Shown here one piece after another: positions 44,113 to 55,684 of a stretch of DNA of 64,000 nucleotides. Position 1 is the first letter of the stretch; every line of letters starts with the position of its first letter. This DNA comes from Ampelomyces quisqualis (taxonomy: Eukaryota; Ascomycota; Dothideomycetes; Pleosporales; Phaeosphaeriaceae). The notes under the pieces are model-generated. The model made no database searches, was not told the DNA's origin, and worked only from the letters and a program-made list of their open reading frames with translations. The DNA is taken from positions 1,612,001 to 1,676,000 of the forward strand of contig JAGTXZ010000011.1 of the NCBI GenBank assembly GCA_018398575.1. The letters are read 5' to 3'. The position numbers were made by a program, and so were the translations under genes.

Positions 44113-45134
44113 ATGGACTTTTCGGATATCTTGTGAGTTATGCACCAGCTGCAACCACCTAGGCAGTAGCTCTGCAAAATAAGAGTGCTGATGATTTGGT
44201 GTAGTCGCATGGTGAATTTCGCCGTCGCTGTGTTTATGGTCCTTGGCGGTGTTGCGAAGCTGTTGCCGTTCAATGATTTGTGAGTGGGATCGAGTCGAGT
44301 CGAATCGTCGCAGCCTTCGGACGCGCAAGCCGGGCATCGCATCGCATCACATCGTAGCATTGGTCGCGGATCTATATTGTACATCTGGGAAAGAGGCTGG
44401 TAGATCGTTCTCAATACTGTGCATGACTGCCGGGGTTTACGCAGCGGCATTGCTGTCGCGTGTTCCGTTCGAGTCTCTGAGGGCTGCGCGCAAGAGAATG
44501 AGAAGATTCATACAGGATGGAAACAATGCAAAATGCGGCGATGGATGCGATGCTATGTGGAATGTTGCTGTAGAAGGCTGCAGGCACGATGAGGCGCAAT
44601 GCTCGCTAAGGGCAATGCTGACATGAGATTCAGCTCACACATCATCCTTGGTGTATACCTGATAATATTCGGTCTTGGTATGGAGCTCAGTCTGAGTTTG
44701 ATTTCGGTCGCTAATTGTAAGCACAGGCACTGCTCTGCTTGGTTCGTGAATTCTTTACCGAGGCGCAACTGCGCATACTTACATGTCGAGCAGAGTTCCA
44801 GATTCCCCAGCAGGTGGCACGCTATGCGTCGTTCATGTTCTCCTTCCTAGGCCGTGGTATCTGTAAGGAAATGCTCCCTCTGTGATCCATCAGCGCTGAT
44901 AGACCTAGTCTACATCTTCATCGGCTCCGTCATTGTTGGCGAGAAATGGTTCCGCATCGTTCCAGGTACCCTTGTCGGTATCATCGGTATCGGCTACGCT
45001 GCTCTGGAGTTTGTTCCCTCGATCGAGCCTCCAGCGAACATGCGGTACGTACACTGCGTGTGATGGGCCGCATTTTTCATGCTAATTTCCATTCTAGTGA
45101 TGCTGATGCAGGCTGGGGCGCGGAGCAAGTCTAA
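44113..45134 (+). CDS. TVP15: Golgi membrane protein Tvp15 (COPI-associated family)
   Basis: Small four-helix Golgi/Tlg2-vesicle protein. Seven exons: 44113..44132, 44205..44279, 44634..44677, 44727..44741, 44794..44862, 44909..45044 and 45098..45134. All introns are GT-AG, and the second is unusually long (354 bases). The joined protein is 131 residues, close to the yeast Tvp15 length. Exon 4 is only 15 bases (GTALL-encoding), and skipping it would break the ...IIFGL-GTALLEFQIP match. Family hallmarks: LEFQIPQQVARYASFMFSFL then GRGIFYIFIGSVIVG, and a polar acidic end after EPPANMRDADAG. Because the exons are so short, simple ORF scans miss this gene. Confidence 0.88.
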
Positions 45135-46256
45135 GCTCCCACTGAAGCGCTCGTGGACGGCGTTCATAGATATGTTGCAAGATTATGAGCCTATTCCAAG
45201 TGGATCAATTGATCATCAATCGTGCATGGTTTGTGTACAAATTTAGTAGTGGGGAGCGGAACAAATCTAGACTTCCAGTCTTGCTGGTGCGTGGATTTCG
45301 GCATTGCCGTTGTGCCGGTTGGCCATTTAAGGCGGTGTTATGAACACCATGACGAGCGCCCTGAAGGGCGGAGGGTTTCAAAAGTATCTCTAGAGGCTTG
45401 TATGATAACGTTCAACATTATCAGAACAACGGGCTGTGATTGTCTTACACGTGCTCGCTTGTATAGTGCCCGGTGTGCCTGAAACGAAGAAAGACTTTCG
45501 GAACATGCGAAGTGCCCAGTGCACATCTTCGGAGATTTTTTTAATTGCCTCTATACCGGTCTTCTGCTTTGACCGAGCACGTCGCAAAGCCGAAGCCATT
45601 TGAGCAGTGTCACGTGCCTCCGGAGTGGTCCACTCGGCGGAGAGCCTCGGAGATTTTTGGCATCTCTATGATTGGTCGTGGCGATGCAGGTGACCCAGTT
45701 GAGGCGAGCCGGCTATGGATCCGCGGGCAAGCTTACTCGACGGCAAGACTCGATGGTCTGCGACCTGTTCGGACCAGAGTTTGTTTTTCCTTCGCCACAT
45801 GTAGCAAATCAGCGTTGGTAGAGCTAGATGAACCCTGTTACCAAAGGATTATGCTGTCATGATTGGACGGGACGCGCATCCGCAAGCATACAGCTGAAAT
45901 TCGTTGCGGGCTTGACAGCGTTGGTGGTCATGTTTGATAGTGGTCAGAATCAGGGTCGTGCGCTAGTGAATTTGCTTAGAATGCCGGAGCTGCCATTGGA
46001 CAGCTAACGAATTTGTACATGATCGGCGAGGCCACCTAACAGTCGACACCGCGGTGTGTTATCGCGACCAGTGATCCGGATCTGCAGCCCGAATCTCTTT
46101 GCCTTTGTGCTCCAAAATCCACGTCCTCCTCTGCCATCTGTGTCGCACGTCACAAACACGACATTCCAAGACCTGGGCCCCCGTGAATCCGCCGATCTCG
46201 TGCGTGTACGATCGGGCCTCCTCCTGTCTATCAGATTAGTTTGATTACAGGCCGGA
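45135..46256. other. intergenic, sreA promoter
   Basis: 1.1 kb upstream of the GATA factor. No supportable gene. Holds the GATA-type site at 46229-46236. Confidence 0.45.
46229..46236 (-). promoter_or_regulatory. ATCTGATA, candidate SreA/GATA site
   Basis: Reads ATCTGATA on the minus strand, matching the SreA-type core ATCWGATA, 21 bases before the Met at 46257. It could allow autoregulation, or lie in the 5' UTR if translation starts further in. Confidence 0.35.
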
Positions 46257-48083
46257 TTGCCGGGACCTCACTCAACTTCAATAACATCCATAAAGTCGTT
46301 GCACCATTCCCAGGCAACAGTAATCGACGACATTCCAAAAACAGGTGCTAGCATCGACCATACCATTTCGACACACAACCATCACGCTATGGCGCATCCT
46401 TCTGGCAGCGGCGGCACGTCCCTGGCACCGGCACCGACCCACCCCCATCATCTATCACGAGAGACCAGCAAAGACGAGCTTGAAATGGCCGAGAGTCTCC
46501 GCCGCCTGAATCAAGCGCACGATCACCACAATGCATCAAGGACGGCCGCCCCTTCGCATGCACAGCAACCGGCCCAACCTTCAACTGAGGCGCAGCCAGA
46601 GATCTACCATTCGCTTGAGGACGCAAAGCCCATCGTAGTAGGACCAGCAACACCAGCCACCTCAGCAGCCTCACCACTACCCCCAAGCGGTGTCACAAGA
46701 GCCAGTGCGCCTATCTCTGGGCAGGTCTGTAGGTAAGTCGTATTTTTTCTCGTACGACCTGCATCACTGGTCACCAAGCAATTGGCTGGCCGCTACGGAA
46801 GCAGACAAGGCGCTAATGCAACAAAGCAACTGCAGAACAACGCAGACACCTCTGTGGAGACGTTCGCCAACCGGGGAGACCATTTGTAACGCATGTGGTT
46901 TGTATCTGAAAGCGCGGAATCAGCATCGTCCCGTGAACTTGAAGCGCAACACCAGCACACAACCAAATGTGCAAGTGCAGCAAGCTCTAACACCATGCCA
47001 AGACAACAAAGAACGCACTCTACCTGAAAATGTAGCTGCATCCCCCAAGGTCGCAACCTATGTGGCCGCTGATCAGATGGCGGCTGGAACCTGTCCTGGC
47101 GGAGGTAGATGTAATGGCACGGGTGGACAGCAAGGCTGCAGTGGATGTCCTGCATTCAACAACCGCGTTTCAAAGACAGCAAAGTTCGTCTTGGCACAGG
47201 CAAACACTGCATCAAACTCAAACAAGTCAGATTCTGCAGGTGGAAGTAACGCAGCGCCTGGTCCATCCTCTGGGGGGGCCTCTACAGGCGCCATCCCGGC
47301 TTGTCAGAACTGCGGAACCACAATCACGCCCTTGTGGCGGAGAGATGACACTGGCAACATAATATGTAACGCTTGTGGTATGTTTAGATATATTCTCTTG
47401 TCGCCTTAGGATTGGACCACTGACTAAGATTGCGTGCATCAGGATTGTACTTCAAGTTGCACAATACGCATCGTCCAGTAGCCATGAAGAAGCAAGAAAT
47501 CAAGCGACGAAAAAGGATCGTGCCTGCTGGAGATAGTGGCTCTCAGGCCGCACCATCTGTTGCGAACTATTCACCTCCACAGCGCGCTTTGCAGACGCCT
47601 GCGTTTGAGCACTCGGCATCGCCCGAATCTTCAGCAGCTATGGAGTCTCGCGAGGAGTACACGCCGGAGCCTAAAGGTCCTCTAGCAATCGACTTCACTC
47701 ACTACTACGGTGGCAACGCTGCTGCGAATTTGCACCCTCGCGATCTTCCCACTCCATCGAATGCAACCCCAAATGCACCGTCACCAAGGAAAAGGAGTCG
47801 AAGTGCCACCTCACTGGACTGTGAAGAAGCTCGTTCAGTACCGGCCCACCCTGTTCCACATCGTCCGAATGCGATATCATCTATCCTGAATCCTCATACC
47901 GAAGAAACGAACATCGATCCCTCACTAGCTGCACTACCTAGGGCAAGCGGTGGTCCTTCTACCTACTCCGCTACATTTCAAGAGGACAAGATGGCTAGGA
48001 AGGAGAGGTTGAAACGAGAAGCGGATGCTATGCGGCAAGAGTTAGAACGGAGGCAAAAAGAGTTGGACGATTTGGAAGACTGA
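46257..48083 (+). CDS. sreA: GATA transcription factor SreA, repressor of iron uptake
   Basis: Iron-responsive repressor of siderophore biosynthesis and iron uptake. Exons 46257..46732, 46827..47377 and 47443..48083; introns 94 and 65 bases, GT-AG. The protein is 555 residues. It has two GATA zinc fingers. The first begins CSNCRTTQTPLWRR across splice 1 and ends CNACGLYLKARNQHRPV. The second begins CQNCGTTITPLWRR and ends CNACGLYFKLHNTHRPV across splice 2. Between them lies the cysteine-rich iron-sensing block (CPGGGRCNGTGGQQGCSGC). The C-terminal basic coiled coil (KERLKREADAMRQELERRQK) is also typical. Possible alternative start at MAHPSGSGG (46389). Confidence 0.95.
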
Positions 48084-50137
48084 GGCTACGAATTAATGAT
48101 TGTGTCTAGAGCTATAATGGGCGGAGATTTTTCTTACTTGAATGACGGCAGGAGATTCACAAGGCGAACGGGCACAACGTTACGAAAAAAGGCAGGTGTT
48201 TTTATTCGTTGCAGAGAACATCACTTGTCTCAGCTTGGAGTTTGCTGGGTGGGCACGACAAAGGCCACGCTACTTGACGGACGATTTTCGAACAGCAGAA
48301 GGCTGGTGTGTTTTCCTCAACAGTTAATCAACTTTTCTTTTCGGATCGATTCTTGGCCTTGAAAAGATAAGTACGTCAGATACCTTCAACGCTAGGAGCG
48401 GATTCGCTCATACTCCCTGAATCATATGTGCCTGGCTACATCTTGCAAGTCATTGTGCTTTATTTTCGTCGTACATTCTCTGTTCATGACTGTCTCTCTC
48501 GATTTTCTGTGTATGTTTGATTTATAGGCCATGGTGAGTGCATGATAGAATGACTTCAGTAGGGTTGCGCTCATAGACACCCGTCATTCAGCTTTTCAGG
48601 AGGTCTGACGAGTTTTCATCACATGCACCCCGGGGATGTTTTGGCAAGTCACACAGATATCTGGTCGATTAAATTCATCCCAGCAACCAGCGCTCATCTG
48701 CCGCGAGGCAGAAATCATTCTCGACTTTGTCTAATGTCCCTGCCCATGCGACATTTGTGTGACTCTACCGTCCTCCTGTTTCCTTCCGGATGTCTCTAAT
48801 GATGGCTGCCGGGTACAAAAAATACACACCGCCGTCAATTCACGCGTGGGCCACTGCCCCAATGCTCCAACTGCTCGACCTCGACGAGCACCCCGGTACT
48901 ATCAAGTGGGGTATGTTAGATGGTCATGCGCACCAGGACCCTGTGGAATTTATATTTGCAACCCGATATGAAGCAACATCTTGAGCAGGTGGGTCAGAAG
49001 TGCCTAGTCAACCACCCATTTCGTCCCCTTATATTTTCCGACCTTGAAGACCTTTTGACGTTGAATATGTCCACCGAAGGACTTCTTATCCAAAGTCAAT
49101 AGCCCCCAACAACAGTGCAAAAAGAACAAACTACCTGATGCCACACACGGAGCAGTAGAAATCCGAAAACGTGCTTGGTAACAAGGGGAGAGTAGACAAA
49201 GGTTTGAAAACACACCACATCGTGACCCCAAGAACCTTGTCCCCATTCGACCTCTACTCTGCGCCCCCTTCCCATCATCCCTCAAAACTTCTAGCCCAAA
49301 AAAAGAAAACACCATATACAATCCTTCTTTTCCACCTCACACCGCCGCGCCCAAGCACCCACCGTACCACCCAGACTCCCAAACAAACCCACCCGATCCA
49401 GAACCGTATCCCGCGAGCCCACCCATCCCAGCCCACGACCCACCGACATGGACCGCATACTCACCCCTCGCGGCGAAGAAGTTTGGTCTGGGGATTTATT
49501 TATTCGCTGTTTGGCAGCGCGAACACGGGAGGGGGGGGGGAGGGTGCGTATTTTGACGTCTTGCGCCAATGCTGCGCCCTCGGGCAATACTTCTGCTGGG
49601 ACGACCATCCAGCGTGTTCGCGATTGTGTGGGTTGGTGGCGCACGCTGCTGATGCTCAGGGGGAAAGGTGCGGCGGGGAGGGAAATGATTGGGAAAATTT
49701 GTGTTAGGGGCGTGGGTGGTGGGTGGGAGGGTGTGGAGGGAGGAGAGAGTGTGAAGAAAGAAGAAGGGAATGAATGGATCGGGGGCGAGTTTGGACGGAG
49801 CGCTGGATGAGAGGTTGCGTGGAATGACGATAGAGGAGGCTGGAGAGATAGATGGGGCGTTGGATTTGTTAGCTGTTCAAATCGTGTACGATTCTTGTCC
49901 TAGCTGAGTCGCATGATGTGGTAGCGGGAAAGGTGGTGACTCTATATCAATGCTTTGGTTTCATTATTCTTTCTTCTGCACATCTATATATACAACGGTG
50001 TGACCCGTCCTTCGCAATCTCGCGGTGCGAGGGAGTGGGCAATGACCGTGATTCTAGTAGAATGCCCAAAAGTGCCACTGTCGATGCTGCGTCTGACATG
50101 TAGCTTGTACTGCTTCATCTTCTGCCTCACTCTTCGC
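48084..50137. other. 2 kb without a confident gene
   Basis: Weak signals only. The frame 48790..48984 has protein-like text (HPGTIKWGMLDGHAHQDPVE). Around 49330-49540 a frame without ATG reads Pro-rich sequence followed by SPLAAKKFGLGIYLFAVWQR with varied proline codons, ending near a donor-like GTGCGT. A poly-G run sits at ~49531-49543. An undetected small multi-exon gene here is plausible but not demonstrated. Confidence 0.3.
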
Positions 50138-53132
50138 TCAGTCCTCCCACTCGGGGTTCTAGAAGATTGATTAGCGTTCGTTCCGCGCGGTAGTTAGGAG
50201 TTCCTATCACGTACCTTCCGCAGTATGACCACACCCTCTAGCACATTCGTCAGACTCAGATACTTTTCGTCCTCCAATTCTGCCCTCTCTCCATGTGCTA
50301 ATAGCACTGGCGTGCTCTGTGTCTGCCACCCAGTAATGGTCTTGGGTCGACCAGCTTGACCGACAATATCAACGGCTTGACCAACACGAACATTGACAGT
50401 AAGCGGCTGAAGCTCCTTGTCGAGTGTGATAAGGAAGCGTGGTGCCATGGCGGTCGCTAGGTAGTATATAAGGTAATGTGAGTCGCCAACGATGAAGCTC
50501 TTAGCGTCAATCAGGGAGACGAGCACAGTGAGGAGACCGGCGGCCGCCACTCGAGACAGGACTTGTCGGTCGGTGTGGAAGGGACTCACGGTCAAAGTTC
50601 CCTTACCCATGTGGAGTAGACCTTGAGCAATGCGCACCATGAACAGGGCGTTGGGATCGCGGTGGTAATAGCTTGCCAACTGGCGAAGCAGTTGTGCAAG
50701 ACGGGCGTTGTTGGTCCCGGCACCGCAAAGACCCATGGCGAAGATGGCGTTGATGGCGACATCGTGGTCATTATCGTGAGAGTATCTCGAGAGGGTATCG
50801 TAGACCTTCATTTGAGGGTTGCTGGGGCTGATGAGACCGAGCGCAAGCGGAACAGCTTTCCTGATGTTGGCCTCGCCGTAGTGCATCAGGTGACCGAGAG
50901 TGCGGAGAATCATGTCTTGGCCGACATCTTCGCCCATTGCAACAAGCGACAGGCCAATCACAGCGTATGACTGAAGTAGCTCATCGCCCTTCTTTTCCTC
51001 GCCTTCGTCCTCAATGTGCTCGTTGCAGATGTGGAGCAGTTGCTGGATCTTCAGCACAGCACCTGTACCAGCCCAAGCGCAAACCTCTGTCAAGACAGAG
51101 GCAGACTTTGCCGCGGGATGGTCAAGTGCCTTTAGTGTCTCGAGAATGACGTCGACTTCCTCTTGCTGGCCGAAGAAAAGGAGCGCAAGACCGAGTGCCA
51201 TGAAGCGTGTCCACTTGTCCTTTAACTGCTTTGACCTGTCCTCATCAAGGAGGGTGTTCATCAGTGCATCCGTTACCTCCCCATTCGCAGAACCAACAAA
51301 GATCATACCAAGCGACAGTGCTGCCATAGCAGAGAGTTGCATATCCAGGCTTGTGTCGCTGACGATGGGAAGGAGGACCTCAAGAAGCTCCTCCTTGTTG
51401 GATCCCGCATAAGCGAGGCCGAGACCCATGATCGAAGCGAGACGAATCTCGCGATTCTTGGACGAGATGTTGTCCTCGTCACCTAGAAGGGCAAGAGCAG
51501 GATCCGCATCAGTGCGCACACCGGAATTAGAGATACCCGTTGCAAGCATGGCACCGGCCTTGACAGTGTTGTCGTCAACTGTTGTGTAGGGATCGATCTT
51601 GTCAAGACCGGTCTCAACGTCCCACAGAAGAAGCAGACCCAATGAAGCAGACGTCGAAAGCATACCGTCCTCTTTCGTCTTCCAGACCCAGCTGTTCTTG
51701 GCCTCAGCGTTCAGCATGAGCTTGTCGTTGCCGTAACCTGTGTTGACAAAGGCGTTGACGAACGCCGATGCAAGATTGTGCCTAGCAGAATCGGTGTTGG
51801 TGAGGCCGGCAGTCCTGCTGCTTTCGAGATGTGTCTTGTAGATATCGTCGGGGGTCTTGGGATCGAGAATGTTGAGTTCCTTACCCAACGCCTTGTAGTA
51901 ATCGGGTAACCGCGTGTTGTTCATACACTCTTGAAGCTCAGCATCGTCGTCCTCGGATACATCAAACCATATCCGCTGTCGAGCAATGAGGAAAGCCATC
52001 TGCCGCCGAATAGCCACGTCCTTTGTCGAGTTGAAGACTTCTTCGATCAGGTCACGGTCGTTCAGGCGTATGGCTAAAGCTACTGCCTGTGTATATTGCT
52101 TGTATTTTCGGTAGATCTGGTAGGCTGTTCGGAGGAATTTGTCGTTGTCCGGGTATGTAAGAAGTGGAACAATGCTACACCTGTTAGTAAAGGCCATCGA
52201 TACTGCCTTTGAGCTTGCTTACCCGACCATGTACAGACAAACTCGGGCGTATGTGTTCTCGTCAATGTACTGCTCGACCTGATCAATCATCTCCAGCTCC
52301 GACAAGATGTCCACGGCATCGGCTTCGGCGTTGTGCTTGAGGAAGAAGGGGACCAGATTTGAGGCGAGTTCGGTAATGTCGTCTGTGGGCTTGTCCTCGT
52401 TCATTCGGTTCTGGAACTCTCTGCCAATCTCGAGGGCAAGGTGGCGCATGTACTCGTGGCCCCATGATCCGAGATCTGTAGATGGAGCTTGCAGGCGGTA
52501 CTTCAAGCAGTCGAGGCGCTCTTCGTCCGAGTATGTCATTCCAAGCACGGACAGCATGTCGGCGAACGATTGCTGTTAGTGTCAGTCCACTGCTCGCAAA
52601 AGTCTACCAGGCACAACCAACCTTGTTCTCGCCTTCTGGCCATGATGCATAGGACTTCTCCAGGTTCTCGTAGTGTGGTCGAAGGAACTTGAGCGGCTTC
52701 GGTACTGCCGTCATCGAACTTGTAGACGTCTTGATCAAGTCCTTGATCTGGTCGAGCGCAGGCTTGTGTAGGCTGGTGTCGGATTCCTGTTCGTAGTGCG
52801 TCAGCGCAAGCTGGGTAAACACAAGACGGCTGTGTGGGAACAAAAGCTCACCAGTATCCGCTCGACGAGCATATCAAGCTCGCTCTTGAGTTGTTGGTCC
52901 TCCTCACTGAGCTCCTCTGCAGCTTCTTGTTAGATCGAGTCCGTGGCCGAATGCACCAGCTATCCCGCAAGCAAGACATACCTGTTGCTGTCGCAGCACC
53001 GCCCTTCTTGCCCTCACCATCGGCCTTTGCATCCTTGCCGTTCTTCGCGTCTTTGTCTGCATCGCCATTGGCTGGCGCCTTGCCCTTGCCCTTGTCGGCG
53101 GCCGTGGGCTTCTTCTCGTCTTCCTTGGCCAT
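50138..53132 (-). CDS. RPN1: 26S proteasome base subunit Rpn1
   Basis: Non-ATPase scaffold of the proteasome base that binds ubiquitin-like shuttle proteins. Six exons: 52982..53132, 52852..52916, 52622..52786, 52223..52572, 50215..52180 and 50138..50158; all introns GT-AG. The protein is 905 residues. The N-terminus is Lys/Ala/Asp-rich. Then come FADMLSVLGMTYSDEERLDC and ALEIGREFQNRM. PC repeats are visible (ASIMGLGLAYAGSNKEELLE, AINAIFAMGLCGAGTNNARL, HYGEANIRKAVPLALGLISP), and the conserved end is VLEGVVILRK-NPEWED. The last exon (21 bases) supplies NPEWED, restoring the family-typical C-terminus in place of a read-through RDRNS. Confidence 0.95.
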
Positions 53133-53461
53133 GTTGATTACGAGTGGTAGCTAGGGCAAGCGGCGAAGTGGGTAGGTATCACGGCGGGGGACGACGGTAT
53201 CGACGTGGAGGGCGAAGCAACCGTCCTAAATCAGTGAGAGAATGAGGAGCGGACCACCGAAACGTAAGCGGAAGTGGTGGGTGACGTGCGGAGGAGTACT
53301 GCGTGGATGTTGTCAACGAGGCACCTCACGTCCGACGGTGCCAAGCTCCCGCCCGCCGAGCTCAGACCTTGTCGAACGCTCCCAATCGCCCACTGCGCCG
53401 TGTGAACGCGTGGGAAAACACCATTTCCATCCCCCAAACACAGCCTCGGAACACGGCAGCC
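53133..53461. promoter_or_regulatory. divergent promoter, RPN1 and RIO2
   Basis: 329 bases between divergent starts. No GGTGGCAAA proteasome element was found. Includes a GGGTGACGTG word at ~53279-53288. Confidence 0.4.
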
Positions 53462-54823
53462 ATGAAACTGAACGTCAAGAACATACGCTACCTGTCTCCG
53501 GACGACTGGCGCACCCTCACTGCAGTATGCGCCCGCACTCGCCTTTCCATCGCATGGCGGGGAACTAACGCTGATAAAAGACCATGACAGACAGAAATGG
53601 GCAGCCGGAACCATGAAGTCGTGCCAACACCGCTGATATCCCAAATCGCCTCGCTCCGGTCCGGTAATGGCGTGCACAACTGCATCTCGAACCTCGCCAA
53701 AATTGGCCTCATCGCCAAGGTCAAGAACGCAAAGTACGATGGGTACCGGTTGACCTATGGTGGCTTGGACTACCTCGCGCTACACACACATACCAAGGGC
53801 TCGGTCGTCTACTCTGTGGGCAACCAAATCGGCGTGGGCAAGGAATCAGACATCTTCGTGTGCGCGTCAGAGGAGGGAAGGCAGTTGGTTCTCAAGATCC
53901 ACCGCCTAGGCCGCATCTCCTTCCGCACCGTCAAAGCAAACCGCGACTACCTGCGCAACCGCCAATCCGGCTCATGGATGTACATGTCGCGCCTCGCCGC
54001 GCTCAAAGAATACGAGTTCATGAAAGCCCTGCGAAGAGAAGGGTTCCCTGTGCCCGAACCCGTAGGCCAGAACAGACACACCGTCATCATGGGCCTCATC
54101 GACGCCTTTCCGATGCGCCAAATTTCCAAAGTCGGCGACCCAGCGCCCCTCTACGCCGAACTCCTCGCCCAGATCGTCCGTCTCGCGCAACACGGCCTCA
54201 TCCACGGCGACTTCAACGAATTCAACATCCTCGTCCAAGAGCGGCAGGAAAGCGATGACAAGATCTCGCTGATCCCCACCATCATTGATTTCCCACAAAT
54301 GGTCTCCATAGACCACGCCAACGCAGAGTACTACTTTGACCGCGACGTGGCGTGCATCAAGCGCTTCTTCGACCGCCGCTTTGGCTTCACAAGCGACGAG
54401 CCCGGCCCCTTTTTCAAAGACGCTACCAAAGTCGTCGTGAAGCGCTTAGACGTCCAAGTCCAAGCCTCGGGATTCAGCAAGAAAATGGCCAAAGAGCTCG
54501 AAGTATACATGAAAGAGCACGGCGTAGACGGCGACGCAGGAGAAATCGACACGACCCCCGGCGACGAGCGCGACCATGACAACGATGACGAACAAGACGT
54601 CGTCGACGCTGACTTGGTCGTTGACGACGACGCCCTGTCCGGCCCCGTCAAGCCTTCATCAGAGGCAATCTCATCTCCCACTCCTGCAACACTCGCATCG
54701 CAAATGACCATTCTCGACATCCGAGATACCGACCCCCTCCCAGATCTTGGCCAAATCAATCCCCCTCCTCAACCTTCCATATCAACAAAAGCAGCAAAGA
54801 AGAAGGCGGGCTGGGCCATCTAG
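53462..54823 (+). CDS. RIO2: atypical serine kinase Rio2, 40S ribosome biogenesis
   Basis: Kinase/ATPase needed for late maturation of the 40S subunit. Exons 53462..53524 and 53591..54823; intron 66 bases (GTATGC...GACAG). The protein is 431 residues. The N-terminal winged-helix domain starts MKLNVKNIRYLSPDDWRTLT and continues EMGSRNHEVVPTPLISQIAS. The kinase part has VGNQIGVGKESDIFVCASEE (glycine-loop equivalent), LVLKIHRLGRISFRTVK, catalytic IHGDFNEFNILV and metal-binding PTIIDFPQMVS. The tail is acidic (DHDNDDEQDVVDADLVVDD) and ends KKKAGWAI. Confidence 0.96.
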
Positions 54824-55684
54824 AAGCCATGTTGGCACTTGCTCTCCATCATTCTCAACATGTTCACCAGCGATACCCCCCTACATTCTACAAGCTGCGG
54901 GCCATTCAGGTCTTTCAAAAGTTACTCTTTCATAGACGCGATATCATCGCACTGCATCTAGACACCAATGCCATCCTCTTCGCCAACCTATTCTCTTTGC
55001 TCTTGTGATTGCCATTTCGTTGCTTGCAAAGACCTCCGAAAAGCCAATGAATCTCATTGCAATGCAAGGGTATACATATCATGCATGGGTCCAGCGCCAC
55101 GACAGCAATCACAGTGTCCAAGGCCATCATACACCAGGTGCACAACACGAATCGAGATTGAGCGGGAAGAAGATCTATTATACGACGAACTAGCGAAGCT
55201 GCGAGAAATCCGCCCATAGACCTTTGGCCACTGCCACCATTTTTGAATCTGCCCACCATCGATGAAAGAAATGCTGGATAGCCCATGAAAATTTTCGTTC
55301 CGCTGCTTACGACCAAATATTAACAAATGTTTCTAAGATGATGTAGGAAAGTCGGTCAAGCAAGACGGCCGTGAAGAACGAAAGGCAGCCCATGTGAAAG
55401 GATATGCTTAACCAGCACAGCGGCCAAGGACAATATTAGGGTGGATGATGGACTCATGAAAGGACCCGACGACCGAGCGAAGAGTTAACGTTGGCGCCAT
55501 AGCCCGAATGAATGCCGTCATCGAAATGTTGAGATAGGTGAACAGTCGTATACGATAGTATGCTGAATGGTATATGATCGGCTGCTGCCAAAAGGGTTCT
55601 CAAGAAGATGCGGCTGGTGGATGCTGAGGGAGCGATCGTGAAGAATAGAGCGTACACGGAGATGAAGCGGCAAATAAAGCCCCT
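54824..55684. other. convergent intergenic region
   Basis: Between the 3' ends of RIO2 (+) and the RNA-binding protein gene (-). No gene recognised; likely 3' UTRs. Confidence 0.45.
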
